A DNA stretch of 64,000 bases from Lentzea californiensis (GCF_024648825.1 NZ_JANBBE010000001.1:1240001-1304000); one strand, 5' to 3'. Positions 8,211-18,158 are shown, numbered from the stretch's first letter. Numbers and translations: made by a program. Notes: a model not told the origin generated them from the letters alone.

Positions 8211-8222
8211 TAACGTGGGCGG
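8211..8222 (+). promoter_or_regulatory. -10 box for leaderless GAF gene
   Basis: TAACGT (TANNNT) ends six bases before the ATG at 8223 and no ribosome binding site is present, the arrangement of an actinobacterial leaderless mRNA. Confidence 0.5.
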
Positions 8223-8702
8223 ATGTCCGACACGATGGAGCGCCTCGCCGGAGCTGCGACGTTGGAGGAAGTGCAACGGATCGTGCGCACGACGGCCAGG
8301 TCTTCACTGGTGGCGCACGGTGCGACGCTGGTGCTGCTCGACGGCGACCTCTGCTACTACGCCGACGAGGACTCGATGAGCCCGTTGTGGAAGGGCCAGC
8401 GCTTCCCCGCCGTGAACTGCATCAGCGGCTGGGCGATGTTGAATCGTCAGACCGTCGCGATCAGGGACATCCGCTTCGATTCGAGGATTCCTCAAGAAGC
8501 TTATCGGCCGACCTTTGTGCGGAGCCTGCTGATGGCTCCGATCCTGCGCCCGGAAGCGATCGGCGCCATCGGCTGCTACTGGGCCGTCCCGCACACCGCG
8601 ACCCCGGCCGAGACGGAGACGCTGGAGTCGCTCGCGCTGGCCTCGGGCGAGGCGCTGGACCGGTTCCCGGAAGGCCTGCCCGCGCGGGGCTTCATCAGCT
8701 GA
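8223..8702 (+). CDS. GAF domain protein
   Basis: 159 residues forming one GAF domain: the pattern of hydrophobic strands, the central CISGWAMLNRQTVAIRDI motif and the C-terminal helix fit GAF sensors. No kinase, cyclase or DNA-binding domain is attached, so it would be a stand-alone small-molecule or redox sensor, possibly related to the methionine-sulfoxide-reductase type or to two-component adaptors. ATG start, apparently leaderless. Convergent with the ABM-domain gene. Confidence 0.85.
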   Translation: MSDTMERLAGAATLEEVQRIVRTTARSSLVAHGATLVLLDGDLCYYADEDSMSPLWKGQRFPAVNCISGWAMLNRQTVAIRDIRFDSRIPQEAYRPTFVRSLLMAPILRPEAIGAIGCYWAVPHTATPAETETLESLALASGEALDRFPEGLPARGFIS

Positions 8703-8703
8703 G

Positions 8704-9000
8704 TCAGCTCACGTGCCGGAAGTGCCGCAGCGCCAACGGCCGCTGCAGGTACGCGTCCTCGTCCGGGAACGTCACCGGATCGGTGCGCCACCTGGGCCCC
8801 GCGTAACTCTCGAGTGCCTGCTCGTCCCGCCACCGGCTCACGTACCGCACGCGCAGCGGGTCGTCGAGGTCGACGAGCACCTCGTGGCCCAAGAGCCCGT
8901 CGTAGATCTCGGGAAACCCCTTCACGAGGTCCCGCACCCGTGTGACGAACTCCTGCTCCCGGCCTGGCTTCACCAGGGCCTCGGACACCCGCGTCAGCAT
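8704..9000 (-). CDS. antibiotic biosynthesis monooxygenase (ABM) domain protein
   Basis: 98 residues with the ferredoxin-like ABM fold: an initial strand with VSEALVKPGREQEF, a central YDGLLGHEVLVDLDDPLRVRY hairpin and VSRWRDEQALESY. Such small proteins act as cofactor-free monooxygenases or as haem-degrading enzymes; no active-site assignment can be made. It lies just downstream of the small membrane protein gene (10 bases) and is probably cotranscribed with it. Confidence 0.82.
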   Translation of the reverse strand: MLTRVSEALVKPGREQEFVTRVRDLVKGFPEIYDGLLGHEVLVDLDDPLRVRYVSRWRDEQALESYAGPRWRTDPVTFPDEDAYLQRPLALRHFRHVS

Positions 9001-9010
9001 GGTGTCGAGC

Positions 9011-9238
9011 CTATTTGCGGCCGAGTTCCTCGTCGAAGATCTGGTCGACCTGCCGTGAGGCGCGTGACAGCGCCCTGATCGCGACGAAGACCACGATGAA
9101 GCCGACGGCCACCACGGCCGTCACCCAGGCTGAAGTGAGCATGAAAACGATCCCCAGGGACTGCAGCACCACGATTGCCTTGGCCGCAATGACGATCCAG
9201 GACCTGTTAGACGGATTGGCGGCGGAGGCGGAGTCCAT
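9011..9238 (-). CDS. small membrane protein, unknown
   Basis: 75 residues from ATG 9238, chosen because GGGAG lies nine bases upstream; an in-frame ATG at 9247 directly abuts that site. Two hydrophobic segments (about residues 14-36 and 38-58) followed by a charged tail ending DQIFDEELGRK. Not recognised. Its neighbour downstream is the ABM-domain gene. Confidence 0.7.
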   Translation of the reverse strand: MDSASAANPSNRSWIVIAAKAIVVLQSLGIVFMLTSAWVTAVVAVGFIVVFVAIRALSRASRQVDQIFDEELGRK

Positions 9239-9671
9239 CACAAACATCTCCCGACATATTCCACGATGGCTGAACCACTGCCTTCGTCGTTTGGATCAAG
9301 ACAGCCGTTACGCAACGTGAGTTGAACCGTCAACCTTCACTCATAAGGGTTAACGCTACGTGCAGGTTTCGTAAGGTTTGACGTGGAACGATGGCGCTGT
9401 GTCATGTAAGAACGGTCCCGTCTACGGCCGCGCGTGTCGAGACACGTCACACGATCGGGTGGTCTATCGGGAACGTTGATGTCCTTTTCCGTGATCGGAA
9501 AGGACCTTCGACCCTGGGGCGCGAGGACCTTGTGAGGTGATCCAGTCAGACAAGAGCTGAGACGAATTCACGACTGAAGGGAATCGTCGACGCCGGCCGC
9601 CCGAGCGCCGCCACGGTCCCCGCCGGATCGCCACGGCGGTCTGACCGATCTCCCCGCGAAACGGCTGTAAA
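9239..9671. other. Intergenic stretch with one hairpin
   Basis: No supported gene. AT-richer than its surroundings near 9250-9400, suggesting promoters. One near-perfect hairpin (GTCCTTTTCCG with CGGAAAGGAC) occupies 9481-9505. Confidence 0.6.
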
Positions 9672-9716
9672 ACAAATCAGCCCCTGTCCGCATTTCTGCG
9701 ACAGGGGCTGATTTGT
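9672..9716 (-). terminator. Strong terminator behind tRNA-Pro
   Basis: A 17-bp perfect stem (9672-9688 with 9700-9716), loop of 11 bases that can pair further, followed on the minus strand by TTTTAC. It lies 10 bases after the tRNA 3' end. Confidence 0.9.
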
Positions 9717-9725
9717 GTTCTTTAA

Positions 9726-9799
<74 letters not shown>

Positions 9800-9816
9800 G
9801 TCGAACAAGAAGAACT

Positions 9817-10770
9817 CTACATCATGTCCGCGCCAGCTCCGAATCGGACCCCCTCATTCCGCCCCTGACCAGGCGTAACGGGCCGCGGAACCAAGGTCAG
9901 CAGGGAAGCCTCCGGAGGGCAGCAGAAGCGCACCGGGGCGTACGGCGAAGTGCCCATGCCGGCGGACACGTTCATCCACATGTGCGAACCCCAGCGCGAA
10001 ACGCCGCGGGCTCGGCCCCGGTCCAATTCGCAGTTCGTCACAACGGCGCCGTAGAACGGGATGCGCAGCTGGCCGCCGTGGGTGTGGCCGGCCATCACGA
10101 AGTCGTAGCCGTCGGCCGCGAACGGGTCCAGGACGCGCGGTTCGGGCGAGTGCGTGACGCCCAGCCTCAGGGCCGCGGACGGGTCCGGGCTGCCGGCGAT
10201 GTCGGCGTAGCGGTCGCGCTTGAGGTGCGGGTCGTCGAGGCCCGCGCAGAAGATGGCCTGGCCGTTCACCATGATGGTCTTGCGCAGGTGCGTGAGGTCT
10301 TCCCAGCCGCGTTCGATCATGCCTGCGCGCAGGTCGCGCCACGGGAGCGTCACGCCGTGGATGCGCTTGGTCTTGGCGGACGGCAGCAGGTAGCGCACCG
10401 GGTTCTTGAGCCTGGGCGCGTAGTAGTCGTTGCTGCCGAACACGAAGACGCCCGGCTTGTCGAGCAACGGGCCGAGCGCGCGCAGGGTGCCGGGGACGGC
10501 GTCCTTGTGCGCGAGGTTGTCGCCCGTGTTGACCACGAAGTCCGGGTTCAGGTCGGCCAGCGCGGCGACCCAGCGCTGCTTCGACACCTGGTTCGGCGTC
10601 ATGTGCAGGTCCGAGATGTGCAGCACGCGGATCGGCTTGGCGCCGGGGGACAGGACCGGCACCGTGGCGGTGCGCAGGGTCCAGTGCCTTCTCTCGATTC
10701 CCGCCGCGTACGCGACGGTCGCGGCGCCGAGAGCGGTCGTGGCGAGGAGGGCGCGGCCCAGCTTGTTCAC
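9817..10770 (-). CDS. metallophosphoesterase
   Basis: 317 residues with an N-terminal hydrophobic anchor (about 7-24). The calcineurin-type metal motifs are in order: DLH (ISDLHMTP), GDN (VNTGDN), GSND (the GNHD variant), and GHTHGGQ near residue 230. It probably hydrolyses phosphodiesters or lipid-linked pyrophosphates on the membrane (YkuE/UshA-like neighbourhood). GTG start. It matches the position of Rv3683 beside ponA2 in mycobacteria and is transcribed towards tRNA-Pro. Confidence 0.92.
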   Translation of the reverse strand: MNKLGRALLATTALGAATVAYAAGIERRHWTLRTATVPVLSPGAKPIRVLHISDLHMTPNQVSKQRWVAALADLNPDFVVNTGDNLAHKDAVPGTLRALGPLLDKPGVFVFGSNDYYAPRLKNPVRYLLPSAKTKRIHGVTLPWRDLRAGMIERGWEDLTHLRKTIMVNGQAIFCAGLDDPHLKRDRYADIAGSPDPSAALRLGVTHSPEPRVLDPFAADGYDFVMAGHTHGGQLRIPFYGAVVTNCELDRGRARGVSRWGSHMWMNVSAGMGTSPYAPVRFCCPPEASLLTLVPRPVTPGQGRNEGVRFGAGADMM

Positions 10771-10838
10771 GCGTCAAGGGTACGGAAGGGCGGTAACTCG
10801 ATCGGCGCGGCATCCGGCGGGCGGTACCGTTCTGCGTC

Positions 10839-11309
10839 ATGGCGGACTTGAAGACGCGGCTGAAGAACGACCTGACTGTCGCGATGAAGGCACGGGAGAC
10901 CGTCACGGCCGGTGCGCTGCGGATGGCGCTCACGGCCGTCACGAACGAGGAGGTCTCGGGCAAGACGGCCCGTGAGCTCAGTGACGACGAGGTCGTGAAG
11001 GTCCTCTCGCGCGAGGCGAAGAAGCGCAAGGAGGCCGCGGAGGCCTTCGACGGTGCCGGCCGGGCCGAGAAGGCCGAGCTGGAGCGCCAGGAGCTCGCCG
11101 TGCTGGAGACCTACCTTCCGAAGCAGCTCGACGACGCCGAGCTGGCGTCCATTGTGGACAAGGCGTTCGACGCCGTGGCCGCGCAGCTCGGCGAGGCGCC
11201 GGGGCAGAAGCAGATGGGCCAGGTCATGAAGGCCGTCAACGCCGAGGTCGCCGGGCGCGCCGAGGGTGGCCGGGTGGCCGCCGCGGTGAAGGCCAAGCTG
11301 GCCGGCTGA
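10839..11309 (+). CDS. GatB/YqeY domain-containing protein
   Basis: 156 residues, the size of stand-alone YqeY proteins. The N-terminus ADLKTRLKNDLTVAMKARE and the C-terminal GQKQMGQVMKAVNAEV segment are typical of the helical domain that GatB uses to hold tRNA. The role of the free form is not settled. Divergent from the metallophosphoesterase by 68 bases and closed by a convergent hairpin. Confidence 0.92.
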   Translation: MADLKTRLKNDLTVAMKARETVTAGALRMALTAVTNEEVSGKTARELSDDEVVKVLSREAKKRKEAAEAFDGAGRAEKAELERQELAVLETYLPKQLDDAELASIVDKAFDAVAAQLGEAPGQKQMGQVMKAVNAEVAGRAEGGRVAAAVKAKLAG

Positions 11310-11316
11310 CACGAGT

Positions 11317-11346
11317 GTGCCGCAGCGGCTGTGACCGCTGCGGCAC
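11317..11346. terminator. Convergent terminator hairpin
   Basis: Perfect 12-bp stem (11317-11328 with 11335-11346) and 6-base loop, between the YqeY-like gene and the convergent HAD gene. No T-run, as is usual in actinomycetes. Confidence 0.75.
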
Positions 11347-11351
11347 CCCGA

Positions 11352-12068
11352 TCAGAACGCCTTGCCGACCGCGTCCGCGAACTCGCCCATCGACCCGAAC
11401 TCCAGGTCGTAGCTGAAGTCCTCGGACGGCTTCGGCGTCGCGCCCCAGCCCGGCCGGTCGTGCCGCCGGTTGATCCACACGGACCGCAGTCCCTCGCGCT
11501 TGGCCGGCACGTGGTCGTGGAACAGGCTCTGCGCCACGTGCAGCAGCTCCGAACGCTCCACCCCCAACGAGGCGAGCGTGGCGTCGAGTGCGCGGAAGTG
11601 GTTCTCGGCGGGCTTGTACGCGCCGACGTCCTCCGCGGTGACGATCGCCGCGAAGTCGCCGCGCAGCTGCCGGTCGCTCCCGGCGAACCCCTCGCGGTGC
11701 ACGTTGGACAGAATGATCAACTTGTAACGGGAAGCCAGGCGCGCCAACGCCTCCGCGGAGTCGGGGAACGCCGGCCAGTCCGGCACCGAGTCACCCAGCC
11801 GGCACGCCCACTCGTCGCTCACCTCGCGCCCGAGGTTGGAGCCCATGAGCCGGAAGGCCGACGCCAGCAGGTCCGGGTACAGCGCGGACGGGGTCGCGGC
11901 CTGCGCGGCCGCCTCCTGCTCGCCGTAGGCGAGCAGGAGTTCCTCGTCGGACAGCGACAGCCCCTGTTCGCGTGCCCACGGTGACAGCACCGCGGCGATT
12001 CCGGTCTCCCAGTCGATGAGCGTGCCGTAGCAGTCGAAGCTGAGCGCCTTGAACGTCGTCAGGTCCAT
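11352..12068 (-). CDS. haloacid dehalogenase type II family hydrolase
   Basis: 238 residues from ATG 12068. HAD motif I is SFDCYGTLIDWE, motif II LSNVHR, motif III/IV follow around KPAENHF and HDHVPAKREGL. These fit the L-2-haloacid dehalogenase branch, which cleaves carbon-halogen or phosphate bonds through an aspartyl intermediate. It is divergent from a GntR/FCD regulator over a 52-base gap with a palindromic operator, so it is probably the regulator's target. Confidence 0.88.
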   Translation of the reverse strand: MDLTTFKALSFDCYGTLIDWETGIAAVLSPWAREQGLSLSDEELLLAYGEQEAAAQAATPSALYPDLLASAFRLMGSNLGREVSDEWACRLGDSVPDWPAFPDSAEALARLASRYKLIILSNVHREGFAGSDRQLRGDFAAIVTAEDVGAYKPAENHFRALDATLASLGVERSELLHVAQSLFHDHVPAKREGLRSVWINRRHDRPGWGATPKPSEDFSYDLEFGSMGEFADAVGKAF

Positions 12069-12074
12069 GACCCA

Positions 12075-12114
12075 AACTGTAGTACAGTTCAACTGTAGGA
12101 CAACTGGTTAAACT
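12075..12114. promoter_or_regulatory. GntR operator and leaderless promoter
   Basis: Perfect 7-1-7 palindrome AACTGTAGTACAGTT (12075-12089), followed by a second half-site AACTGTAGGACAACT, in the divergent HAD/GntR gap. TAAACT at 12109-12114 ends six bases before the GntR ATG. Confidence 0.7.
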
Positions 12115-12120
12115 GGCCAC

Positions 12121-12774
12121 ATGTCAGCCCTCGACGGCCTCGAAGTGCGCCGCACCACCACGGCCCAGCAGCTCGCCGACGGCCTCTCCGAACGGATCAT
12201 GGCCGGTGCCTTCGGCCCTGGTGACCGGCTCAGGGAGAGCGCGATCGCGGCCGAGCTGGGCGTCGCGCGCAACACCATCCGCGAGGCCGTCCGCATCCTG
12301 GAGCTGACCGGCCTGGTCCGCTACGAGGTCAACCGCGGCGCCGTCGTCATCGCCCCGACCCCGGAGAAGATCGAGGCGCTCTACACGGCCCGCGAGCGCC
12401 TGGAAACGGCGGCGGTGCTCCGCACGCCGCGCCCCGAGCAGCTGGAAGCGATCACCAGGGCGTTCGACGAGATCACCGAGGCCGCCGCCGAGGGCGACAC
12501 GGCCCGGATCGTCGATCGGGACCTGGCCTTCCACCAGGCGATCGTGGCGCTGCTCGACAGCACGAGGCTGGACGAGTTCTTCGCGGCGATGACCAAGGAG
12601 CTGCGCTTCTACCTCATGGTGCTCTCGAAGTCCGAGACGCCGGAGGAGGTCGTGGCGCAGCACAGGGTCATCCTCGACGCGATCCGGCTCGGCGACCACG
12701 ACAGGGCGGTCGCCGAGATCCGGGCGCACATCGACGTGAGCGTGGAGCAGCTCGAACAGCTGCTCCGCCGGTGA
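12121..12774 (+). CDS. GntR family regulator, FadR/FCD subfamily
   Basis: 217 residues: an N-terminal winged helix (about 10-75, LSERIMAGAFGPGDRLRESAIAAELGVARNTIREA) and a helical FCD ligand domain with the metal-binding pattern Asp...HQA...HRVI...HID. It binds small organic acids and probably controls the divergent HAD gene and itself through the palindrome in between. ATG start without a ribosome binding site, so probably leaderless. The stop abuts the stop of convergent ponA2. Confidence 0.92.
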   Translation: MSALDGLEVRRTTTAQQLADGLSERIMAGAFGPGDRLRESAIAAELGVARNTIREAVRILELTGLVRYEVNRGAVVIAPTPEKIEALYTARERLETAAVLRTPRPEQLEAITRAFDEITEAAAEGDTARIVDRDLAFHQAIVALLDSTRLDEFFAAMTKELRFYLMVLSKSETPEEVVAQHRVILDAIRLGDHDRAVAEIRAHIDVSVEQLEQLLRR

Positions 12775-15207
12775 CTACCTGGGCTCCGGTTCGGTCGGCA
12801 GCGTGATCGGTGGCGGCTCGTTCGGGTTGCCGGGGGCGGGCGGCGGCTGGGCCGGTGGCTCCGACGCGACCGGCGGCGGCACGTACCCCGAGCTCACCGA
12901 CAGCGTGATCACCGTGCCGCGCAACGCGTTGCCGCGCGGCGACTGGCTGACGACGGTGCCCTTCGGCTGCTCGGAGTTCACCGACTGCTGGCTCACCTTG
13001 TAGCCGGCCTGGTCGAGGATCCGCGTGGCGTCGTTGATCTGCTTGCCCACCACGTCGGGCACCTGGATCTCGCGGCCGCCCTTGAGATAGCGCTGCTCGA
13101 CCTGCGGCAACGCCGAGGCGGGCATCGAGCCGTGCACCTTCGTCATCGTCTCGAACCACGTCTTGGCCGGGATCGTGCCGCCGAAGATGTTGCCGTTGCC
13201 GCACAACCGGGGTGCGGCGCCGATGCAGATCGGGCGCGGGTTGGTGCCGTCGTTGAACGTCTGCACGGCGCCCGCGAAGTCCGGGGTCGCGCCGATGAAC
13301 GCCGCCGACTTGTACTCCTCGGTGGTGCCCGTCTTGGCGATCATCGGGCGGGTCCACTTCGCGGCACGGGCGGCGGCCGCGGCGGTGCCGTTGCCGGTGT
13401 CGTCCTTGCTCATGCCGACCGCGAGGCCGTTCGCGAGACCCTCGGCGACGACCTGCTCGCACGGGGCCTCGTTGACGGGGACGGCCTTGCCGTTGCGGTC
13501 CAGCACCTTCGCGATCGGCGTGGGCGGGCACCACTTGCCGCCGCTCACGATGGTCGCGGCGACGTTCGCGAGCTCCAGGGTGGACACCGGCGCCGGCGAG
13601 AGCGTGAACGACGCGTTGCCGCCGTTCTGCTTGTAGAACTCCGTCTGCGAGATGCGGTTCTGCTTGTCCTTGGCCTTCGGGTCCGGCCTGGTGCCCTGCA
13701 GGTTCGTCGCCATCGTCTCGCGCATGCCCAGGCGCGAGGCCATGTCGACGACCGGGTCCATGCCCGTCTGCTCCTCGAGGATCACGAAGCCGGTGTTCGG
13801 CGACGTCGCGAGGGCCTGCTGCAGCGTCATCGAGGACGGGTACTTCGAGTCGAAGTTCGACAGGCAGTACCAGCGCGTGCCGGGCTCACCGGTGCTCGGG
13901 CAGCGCTGGGCGCCACCCTTGAAGACCCTGGAGGTGTGCGACGTCGGCGTCGGGATGACGTTCTCGATGCCGAGACCCTTCTCCAGCGCCGCCGCGGCCG
14001 TGAAGACCTTGTAGATCGAGCCGGCGCCGAACTTGTTCTCCACCCCGCTGGGCAGGTCGTACGTGGTCTGGCGCAGGTCGGACTTCAGGCCGTAGTCGCG
14101 GTTCGCGACCAGCGCGAGGACGTCGTGGCGCTCCTTGCCGGGCTTCACGATCGCCATCGTGTTCGCGATGCCCTCGGTGCCCTTGGCGACGCCCGCCTCC
14201 GCCGCGGCCTTCGCCTGCGAGGTGGCCGCTCTGTCCAATGTGGTCTGAATGGTGTAACCGCCGGTGCGCAGCTGTTCCTCGCTGAAACCCGCGCGCTGCA
14301 AGTAGTTCACGACGTACGAGCAGAAGAAACCGTTTTCCGGACCGGCACCGACACAACCGTTCGGCGGGGTGCGCACCGGAGTCGCGAGACCAAGGCCTTC
14401 CTTCTTCGCCGCCTCACCCGCGTCGCGCGACAGCTTGTCGTTCTCGACCATCCTGTCGATCACTTTGTTGCGACGGTCCAAAGCTTTGTCCGGATACGCT
14501 TCGGGGTCGAGTGCTGACGGACTGTTCACCATTCCGGCGAGCATCGCCGCTTGTGGAACGGTCAACTTGTCAGGAGTGGTGCCGAAGTAAGCCTGCGCCG
14601 CCGCCGCGATGCCGTAAATGGTCGAACCAAAAGGAACGACGTTCAGGTACCGGGCGAGGATCTCCTCCTTGCCGAGCTTGCGCTCCAGTTGCAACGAGAT
14701 CCGCGCCTCGCGCATCTTGCGCGCGATGGTCTGCTCCTGGGCCTTGGCCTGCTCCAGCTTGTTGTTCCGCGCCACGACGTGGACCAGGTAGTTCTTGACG
14801 TACTGCTGGGTCAGCGTCGACGCGCCCTGCGACACCGAGCCGCTGACCTGGTTCGTCAGGCCGGCGCGGATGGTGCCCTTCCAGTCCACGCCCTGGTGCT
14901 CGTAGAACCGGCGGTCCTCGACCGAGATCAGCGCCGCCTTCATGGTGGGCGAGATCTTCTCGGGAGGTGTCAGGACTCTGTACTGGTCGAACAGGTAGGC
15001 GATCGGCGCCCCGTCCTTGTCCGTGACCGTGGTGATCAACGGAGGATCCGTCGTCACCAGGTCGGCCGAGATGCTGTCCACCGTGTCGCTGGCTCTGTTC
15101 GAGACGAGACCTGTCGCACCCACGACTGGGAACAGCATGCCGGCGAGGAGAACCCCAGCCAGCAGGCACAGGCCGAGCATCTTGAGCACGCCATTCCTGA
15201 CTCGCAC
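12775..15207 (-). CDS. ponA2: bifunctional penicillin-binding protein with PASTA domain
   Basis: 810 residues. One membrane anchor (about 10-31); a GT51 transglycosylase domain with the catalytic Glu in VEDRRFYEHQGV (about residue 97); a transpeptidase domain with Ser-x-x-Lys GSIYK (Ser about 397), SPN (about 469) and KTGTT (about 625); a PASTA domain (about 695-765) and a Pro/Glu-rich tail. It polymerises and cross-links peptidoglycan outside the membrane. GTG start at 15207, without a clear binding site. Divergent from whiB4, the same arrangement as in mycobacteria. Confidence 0.95.
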   Translation of the reverse strand: MRVRNGVLKMLGLCLLAGVLLAGMLFPVVGATGLVSNRASDTVDSISADLVTTDPPLITTVTDKDGAPIAYLFDQYRVLTPPEKISPTMKAALISVEDRRFYEHQGVDWKGTIRAGLTNQVSGSVSQGASTLTQQYVKNYLVHVVARNNKLEQAKAQEQTIARKMREARISLQLERKLGKEEILARYLNVVPFGSTIYGIAAAAQAYFGTTPDKLTVPQAAMLAGMVNSPSALDPEAYPDKALDRRNKVIDRMVENDKLSRDAGEAAKKEGLGLATPVRTPPNGCVGAGPENGFFCSYVVNYLQRAGFSEEQLRTGGYTIQTTLDRAATSQAKAAAEAGVAKGTEGIANTMAIVKPGKERHDVLALVANRDYGLKSDLRQTTYDLPSGVENKFGAGSIYKVFTAAAALEKGLGIENVIPTPTSHTSRVFKGGAQRCPSTGEPGTRWYCLSNFDSKYPSSMTLQQALATSPNTGFVILEEQTGMDPVVDMASRLGMRETMATNLQGTRPDPKAKDKQNRISQTEFYKQNGGNASFTLSPAPVSTLELANVAATIVSGGKWCPPTPIAKVLDRNGKAVPVNEAPCEQVVAEGLANGLAVGMSKDDTGNGTAAAAARAAKWTRPMIAKTGTTEEYKSAAFIGATPDFAGAVQTFNDGTNPRPICIGAAPRLCGNGNIFGGTIPAKTWFETMTKVHGSMPASALPQVEQRYLKGGREIQVPDVVGKQINDATRILDQAGYKVSQQSVNSEQPKGTVVSQSPRGNALRGTVITLSVSSGYVPPPVASEPPAQPPPAPGNPNEPPPITLPTEPEPR

Positions 15208-15444
15208 GCGGGCCAGCGTACGCCGTACACGAACGGGTGAAGGTGATCAGTAAGTGCCGTTACTCAGCATGAGTAGACATACGCAAGACAGGTAACAGTC
15301 GGGTGACCCAGGCTTGGACAGGGAACCGAACAGCACTACAGTCCGTCAACGTCCAAGGAATGCAGCCGTGGCTCGAACGCTACGGCATCCGTGGCAGGGG
15401 TGTGGCGGATTTCCACATTTGGACAGCACTGAGGAGTGGGGGAT

Positions 15445-15735
15445 ATGAACCAGGGGGATTGGCGTATCAACGCTTCGTGCCGTGATGAGGAGCCGGATCA
15501 GCTCTTCGTCCGAGGTGCGGAGCAGCGCAAGGCGAAGCTCGTGTGCCTGGGTTGCCCGGTGCGCATGGAATGCCTGGCCGAAGCGCTGGACAACAAGATC
15601 GAGTTCGGGGTCTGGGGAGGCATGACCGAGCGCGAACGCCGTGCTCTGCTGCGCCGCCGTCCGGACGTCGACTCGTGGCACGAACTGCTCGACAACGCGC
15701 GTCAAGAGCACGTTGAGGACACGAGGGTCAGTTAG
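15445..15735 (+). CDS. whiB4: WhiB family iron-sulfur regulator (WhiB4-like)
   Basis: 96 residues from ATG 15445, which has GAGGAG upstream; GTG 15436 is possible. The four cluster cysteines are Cys12, Cys34, Cys37 and Cys43 (C...CxxCxxxxxC), followed by the GVWGG turn and a basic tail RERRALLRRR. WhiB proteins bind a 4Fe-4S cluster and act with sigma factors or on DNA in redox signalling. The WhiB4 assignment rests mainly on the neighbours ponA2 and the two ArsA-like ATPases. Confidence 0.9.
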   Translation: MNQGDWRINASCRDEEPDQLFVRGAEQRKAKLVCLGCPVRMECLAEALDNKIEFGVWGGMTERERRALLRRRPDVDSWHELLDNARQEHVEDTRVS

Positions 15736-15748
15736 GCGCTGTCAGCGT

Positions 15749-16873
15749 CTACTCGCCGGCCAGCCGGCGACCTATCTCCCGTAGGCCGTCGAGGTCGTGC
15801 ACGTCCGCGGGCAACGCGGGCACGCCGACCAGCGAAACGCCGGGGTGGGCACGCGTGAACCGGGCCAGCAGCCGCTTCTCACGATCGGCGACTGCCACCC
15901 GGTCCGCGTGCAGCCGGAGCACTGCCGCGGCGAGCGGCGCGTCACCGGAGCGGTCGAGTTCGTCCGCTGCGGCGACCGCCTTCGCCGCGGGCAGGTCGGT
16001 CGCGAGCACGGGATGCGTCCTGTTCGCGACGAGCCCGCACAACGGCATGTTCTCGGCGCTGAGCCGCTCCACGAAATAGCTGGCTTCGCGCAATGCGTCG
16101 GGTTCCGCCGCCGCCACCACCACGAAACCGGTTCCGGGCGACCGGAGCAGTTCGTACGTGCGCTGGGCGCGCTCGCGGAATCCTCCGAACATGCTGTCGA
16201 AAGCCTGAACAAAGGTTGACGCGTCCTGCAACAGCTGGCCACCGACGATGGTCGACACGGCGCGCGTGAAAAGGCTGAAACCGGTTCCGACGATCTTGAG
16301 AAGGCCGCGGCCGCTCGCCCGTGCCGGAGCGGACAGCATCCGGATGAACCTGCCGTCGAGCACCGTCGACAACCGCTGCGGCGCGTCCAGGAAGTCGAGC
16401 GCCGACCGGCTCGGCGGGGTGTCGACGATGATCAGGTCCCACTCGTCCTGCGCCACCAGCTGGCCGAGCTTCTCCATCGCCATGTACTCCTGCGTGCCGG
16501 AGAACGACGAGGAAATGGTCTGGTAGAAGGGGTTCGACAGGATCTGGTCGGCCCGGTCGCGGCCCGCGTGGGTCAGCACCATGTCGTCGAACGTGCGACG
16601 CATGTCGAGCATCATCGCGAACAGCTCGCCCTTGGGCTCGAAGCCTTCGACGACGACCTCGCGCGGGTGGTTGTCCAGTTCCCGCAGCCCCAGCGACTGC
16701 GCCAGGCGCCGGGCCGGGTCGATCGTCAGCACGACCACGCGCCTGCCGCGTTCGGCCGCGCGCAACCCCAGCGCCGCCGCCGTCGTCGTCTTGCCCACAC
16801 CGCCGGAGCCGCAGCACACGAGGACGCGTGTCTCCAGGTCGTCGAGCAGCGGGTCGAAATCGAGCCTGTTCAT
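15749..16873 (-). CDS. ArsA-like ATPase (second of pair)
   Basis: 374 residues from ATG 16873, which overlaps the upstream stop by 4 bp (ATGA). Walker A is [13 protein letters not shown], a deviant P-loop; [15 protein letters not shown] is the switch II/Walker B region. It resembles ArsA/Get3 ATPases but there is no arsenite pump beside it. The mycobacterial pair Rv3679-Rv3680, in the same position, forms a complex. Translational coupling with the first gene supports a heteromeric ATPase. Confidence 0.93.
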   Translation of the reverse strand: MNRLDFDPLLDDLETRVLVCCGSGGVGKTTTAAALGLRAAERGRRVVVLTIDPARRLAQSLGLRELDNHPREVVVEGFEPKGELFAMMLDMRRTFDDMVLTHAGRDRADQILSNPFYQTISSSFSGTQEYMAMEKLGQLVAQDEWDLIIVDTPPSRSALDFLDAPQRLSTVLDGRFIRMLSAPARASGRGLLKIVGTGFSLFTRAVSTIVGGQLLQDASTFVQAFDSMFGGFRERAQRTYELLRSPGTGFVVVAAAEPDALREASYFVERLSAENMPLCGLVANRTHPVLATDLPAAKAVAAADELDRSGDAPLAAAVLRLHADRVAVADREKRLLARFTRAHPGVSLVGVPALPADVHDLDGLREIGRRLAGE

Positions 16874-17862
16874 CGGACTCCTGCCGCGACCAGCACCTCG
16901 GCCAGCTCGTACAGCGCGGCCACGTCCACCCCGTCCGTCAGGTCCGGCAGCTCCAGCGTCGGCAGGTCCGACTCGCCGAGCAGTTCCTTGGCCTCTTGTT
17001 GTGACTGCACCCGGATGGCGTGCTCCACCGTCTCGTCGACCAAACCTTCGAGCGTGAACTCGTCGAGGTCGAGCCCGGCGGTCTGCAGCCCCGCGCGCAC
17101 CCGTGCCTCGTCGAGCCGGCCCTCGGCGGCGACCGGCAGCGACCGCGCGGGCAACCGGACCGGCTGGACCCGGTTCACCAGCACCGCGCCCGGACGCAGG
17201 TCGGCGCCGTCCAGGTCGGCGACGGCGTCCAGGGTCTCGCGCACCGGCATCTCCTCCAGCAGCGCCACCAGGTGCACCGCCGTGTCGCCGGAGTGCAGCA
17301 GCCGCACGACGCCCTCGCTCTGCCCCTTGATCGGCCCGACCTTGGCGAGGTCGGCCATGGCCTTGGTGACGTCGAGGAACTTGACCACGCGCCCGGTGGG
17401 CGGCGCGTCCAGCACGACGGCGTCGTAGAGGTGGCGGCCGTCCGGCCCGGTGCGGTTCACGCACTCCTTGACCTTGCCGGTCAGCAGGACGTCGCGCAGG
17501 CCGGGGGCGAGAGTGGTCGCGAACTCGATCGCGCCCATCTTGCGCAGTGTCCGGCCCGCGAAGCCGAGGTTGTAGAACATCGCCAGGTACTCGAGGAGCG
17601 CGGCCTCCGCGTCGACCGCGAGCGCGTGCACCTCACCGCCGCCCGGCGCGGACGCGATCCGTTCCTCGGAGTAGGGCAGCGGGGCCCGGTCGAAGAGCTG
17701 GGCGATGCCCTGCCTGCCCTCGACCTCGACGAGCAGCACCCGGCGCCCGCCGGTGGCCAGCGCGAGCGCGAGCGCGGCCGCCACCGTCGTCTTGCCCGTG
17801 CCGCCCTTGCCGGAGACCACGTGCAGACGGGCTCGGGTCAGCTCCTCGGTCCACGACGTCAC
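16870..17862 (-). CDS. ArsA-like ATPase (first of pair)
   Basis: 330 residues, GTG start at 17862. Walker A is [16 protein letters not shown] and the switch region [17 protein letters not shown]. The N-terminal part resembles ArsA anion-transporting ATPases and the C-terminal part is helical and acidic. Overlaps the second ATPase by 4 bp. Together with divergent whiB4 it reproduces the mycobacterial order, where the module has been linked to redox and nitric-oxide tolerance. Its substrate or client is unknown. Confidence 0.93.
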   Translation of the reverse strand: MTSWTEELTRARLHVVSGKGGTGKTTVAAALALALATGGRRVLLVEVEGRQGIAQLFDRAPLPYSEERIASAPGGGEVHALAVDAEAALLEYLAMFYNLGFAGRTLRKMGAIEFATTLAPGLRDVLLTGKVKECVNRTGPDGRHLYDAVVLDAPPTGRVVKFLDVTKAMADLAKVGPIKGQSEGVVRLLHSGDTAVHLVALLEEMPVRETLDAVADLDGADLRPGAVLVNRVQPVRLPARSLPVAAEGRLDEARVRAGLQTAGLDLDEFTLEGLVDETVEHAIRVQSQQEAKELLGESDLPTLELPDLTDGVDVAALYELAEVLVAAGVR

Positions 17863-17906
17863 ACGTCCAGACTATGTGTGAAATCGGTCGAACGTGGACC
17901 GGTCGG

Positions 17907-18158
17907 TCAATCGACCATGGTGAGGAAGAGAACGGCCATGGCGGTGGCGGCGACCAAGGCCCAGGCCACGACCGACGGCAGCCACAGCGCGATGCCGGCC
18001 GTGATGACGACCACGACCACCAGTCCGATCAGTCCGGCCTGGACGACCGCGACTCGCTGGCTGTGCTTGCGGTCACGCACCTGCGCCATGGCGACGAGCA
18101 CCAAGACCAGCCCACCCACCGCGAACAGGCCGGTGGCGATGATCCGCCAGGTCTCCAT
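17907..18158 (-). CDS. small membrane protein, unknown
   Basis: 83 residues from ATG 18158. Three hydrophobic segments (about 5-22, 34-53 and 59-80) separated by a short basic loop RDRKHSQR. No catalytic motif. It lies between the ArsA pair and the small gene at 18.2 kb on the other strand. Not recognised; the reading frame has the GC3 bias of real genes. Confidence 0.65.
   Translation of the reverse strand: METWRIIATGLFAVGGLVLVLVAMAQVRDRKHSQRVAVVQAGLIGLVVVVVITAGIALWLPSVVAWALVAATAMAVLFLTMVD

Noticed and set aside
15303-15485. 60-residue open frame upstream of whiB4
   Set aside because: Overlaps the whiB4 start and promoter, no binding site, no conserved motif.
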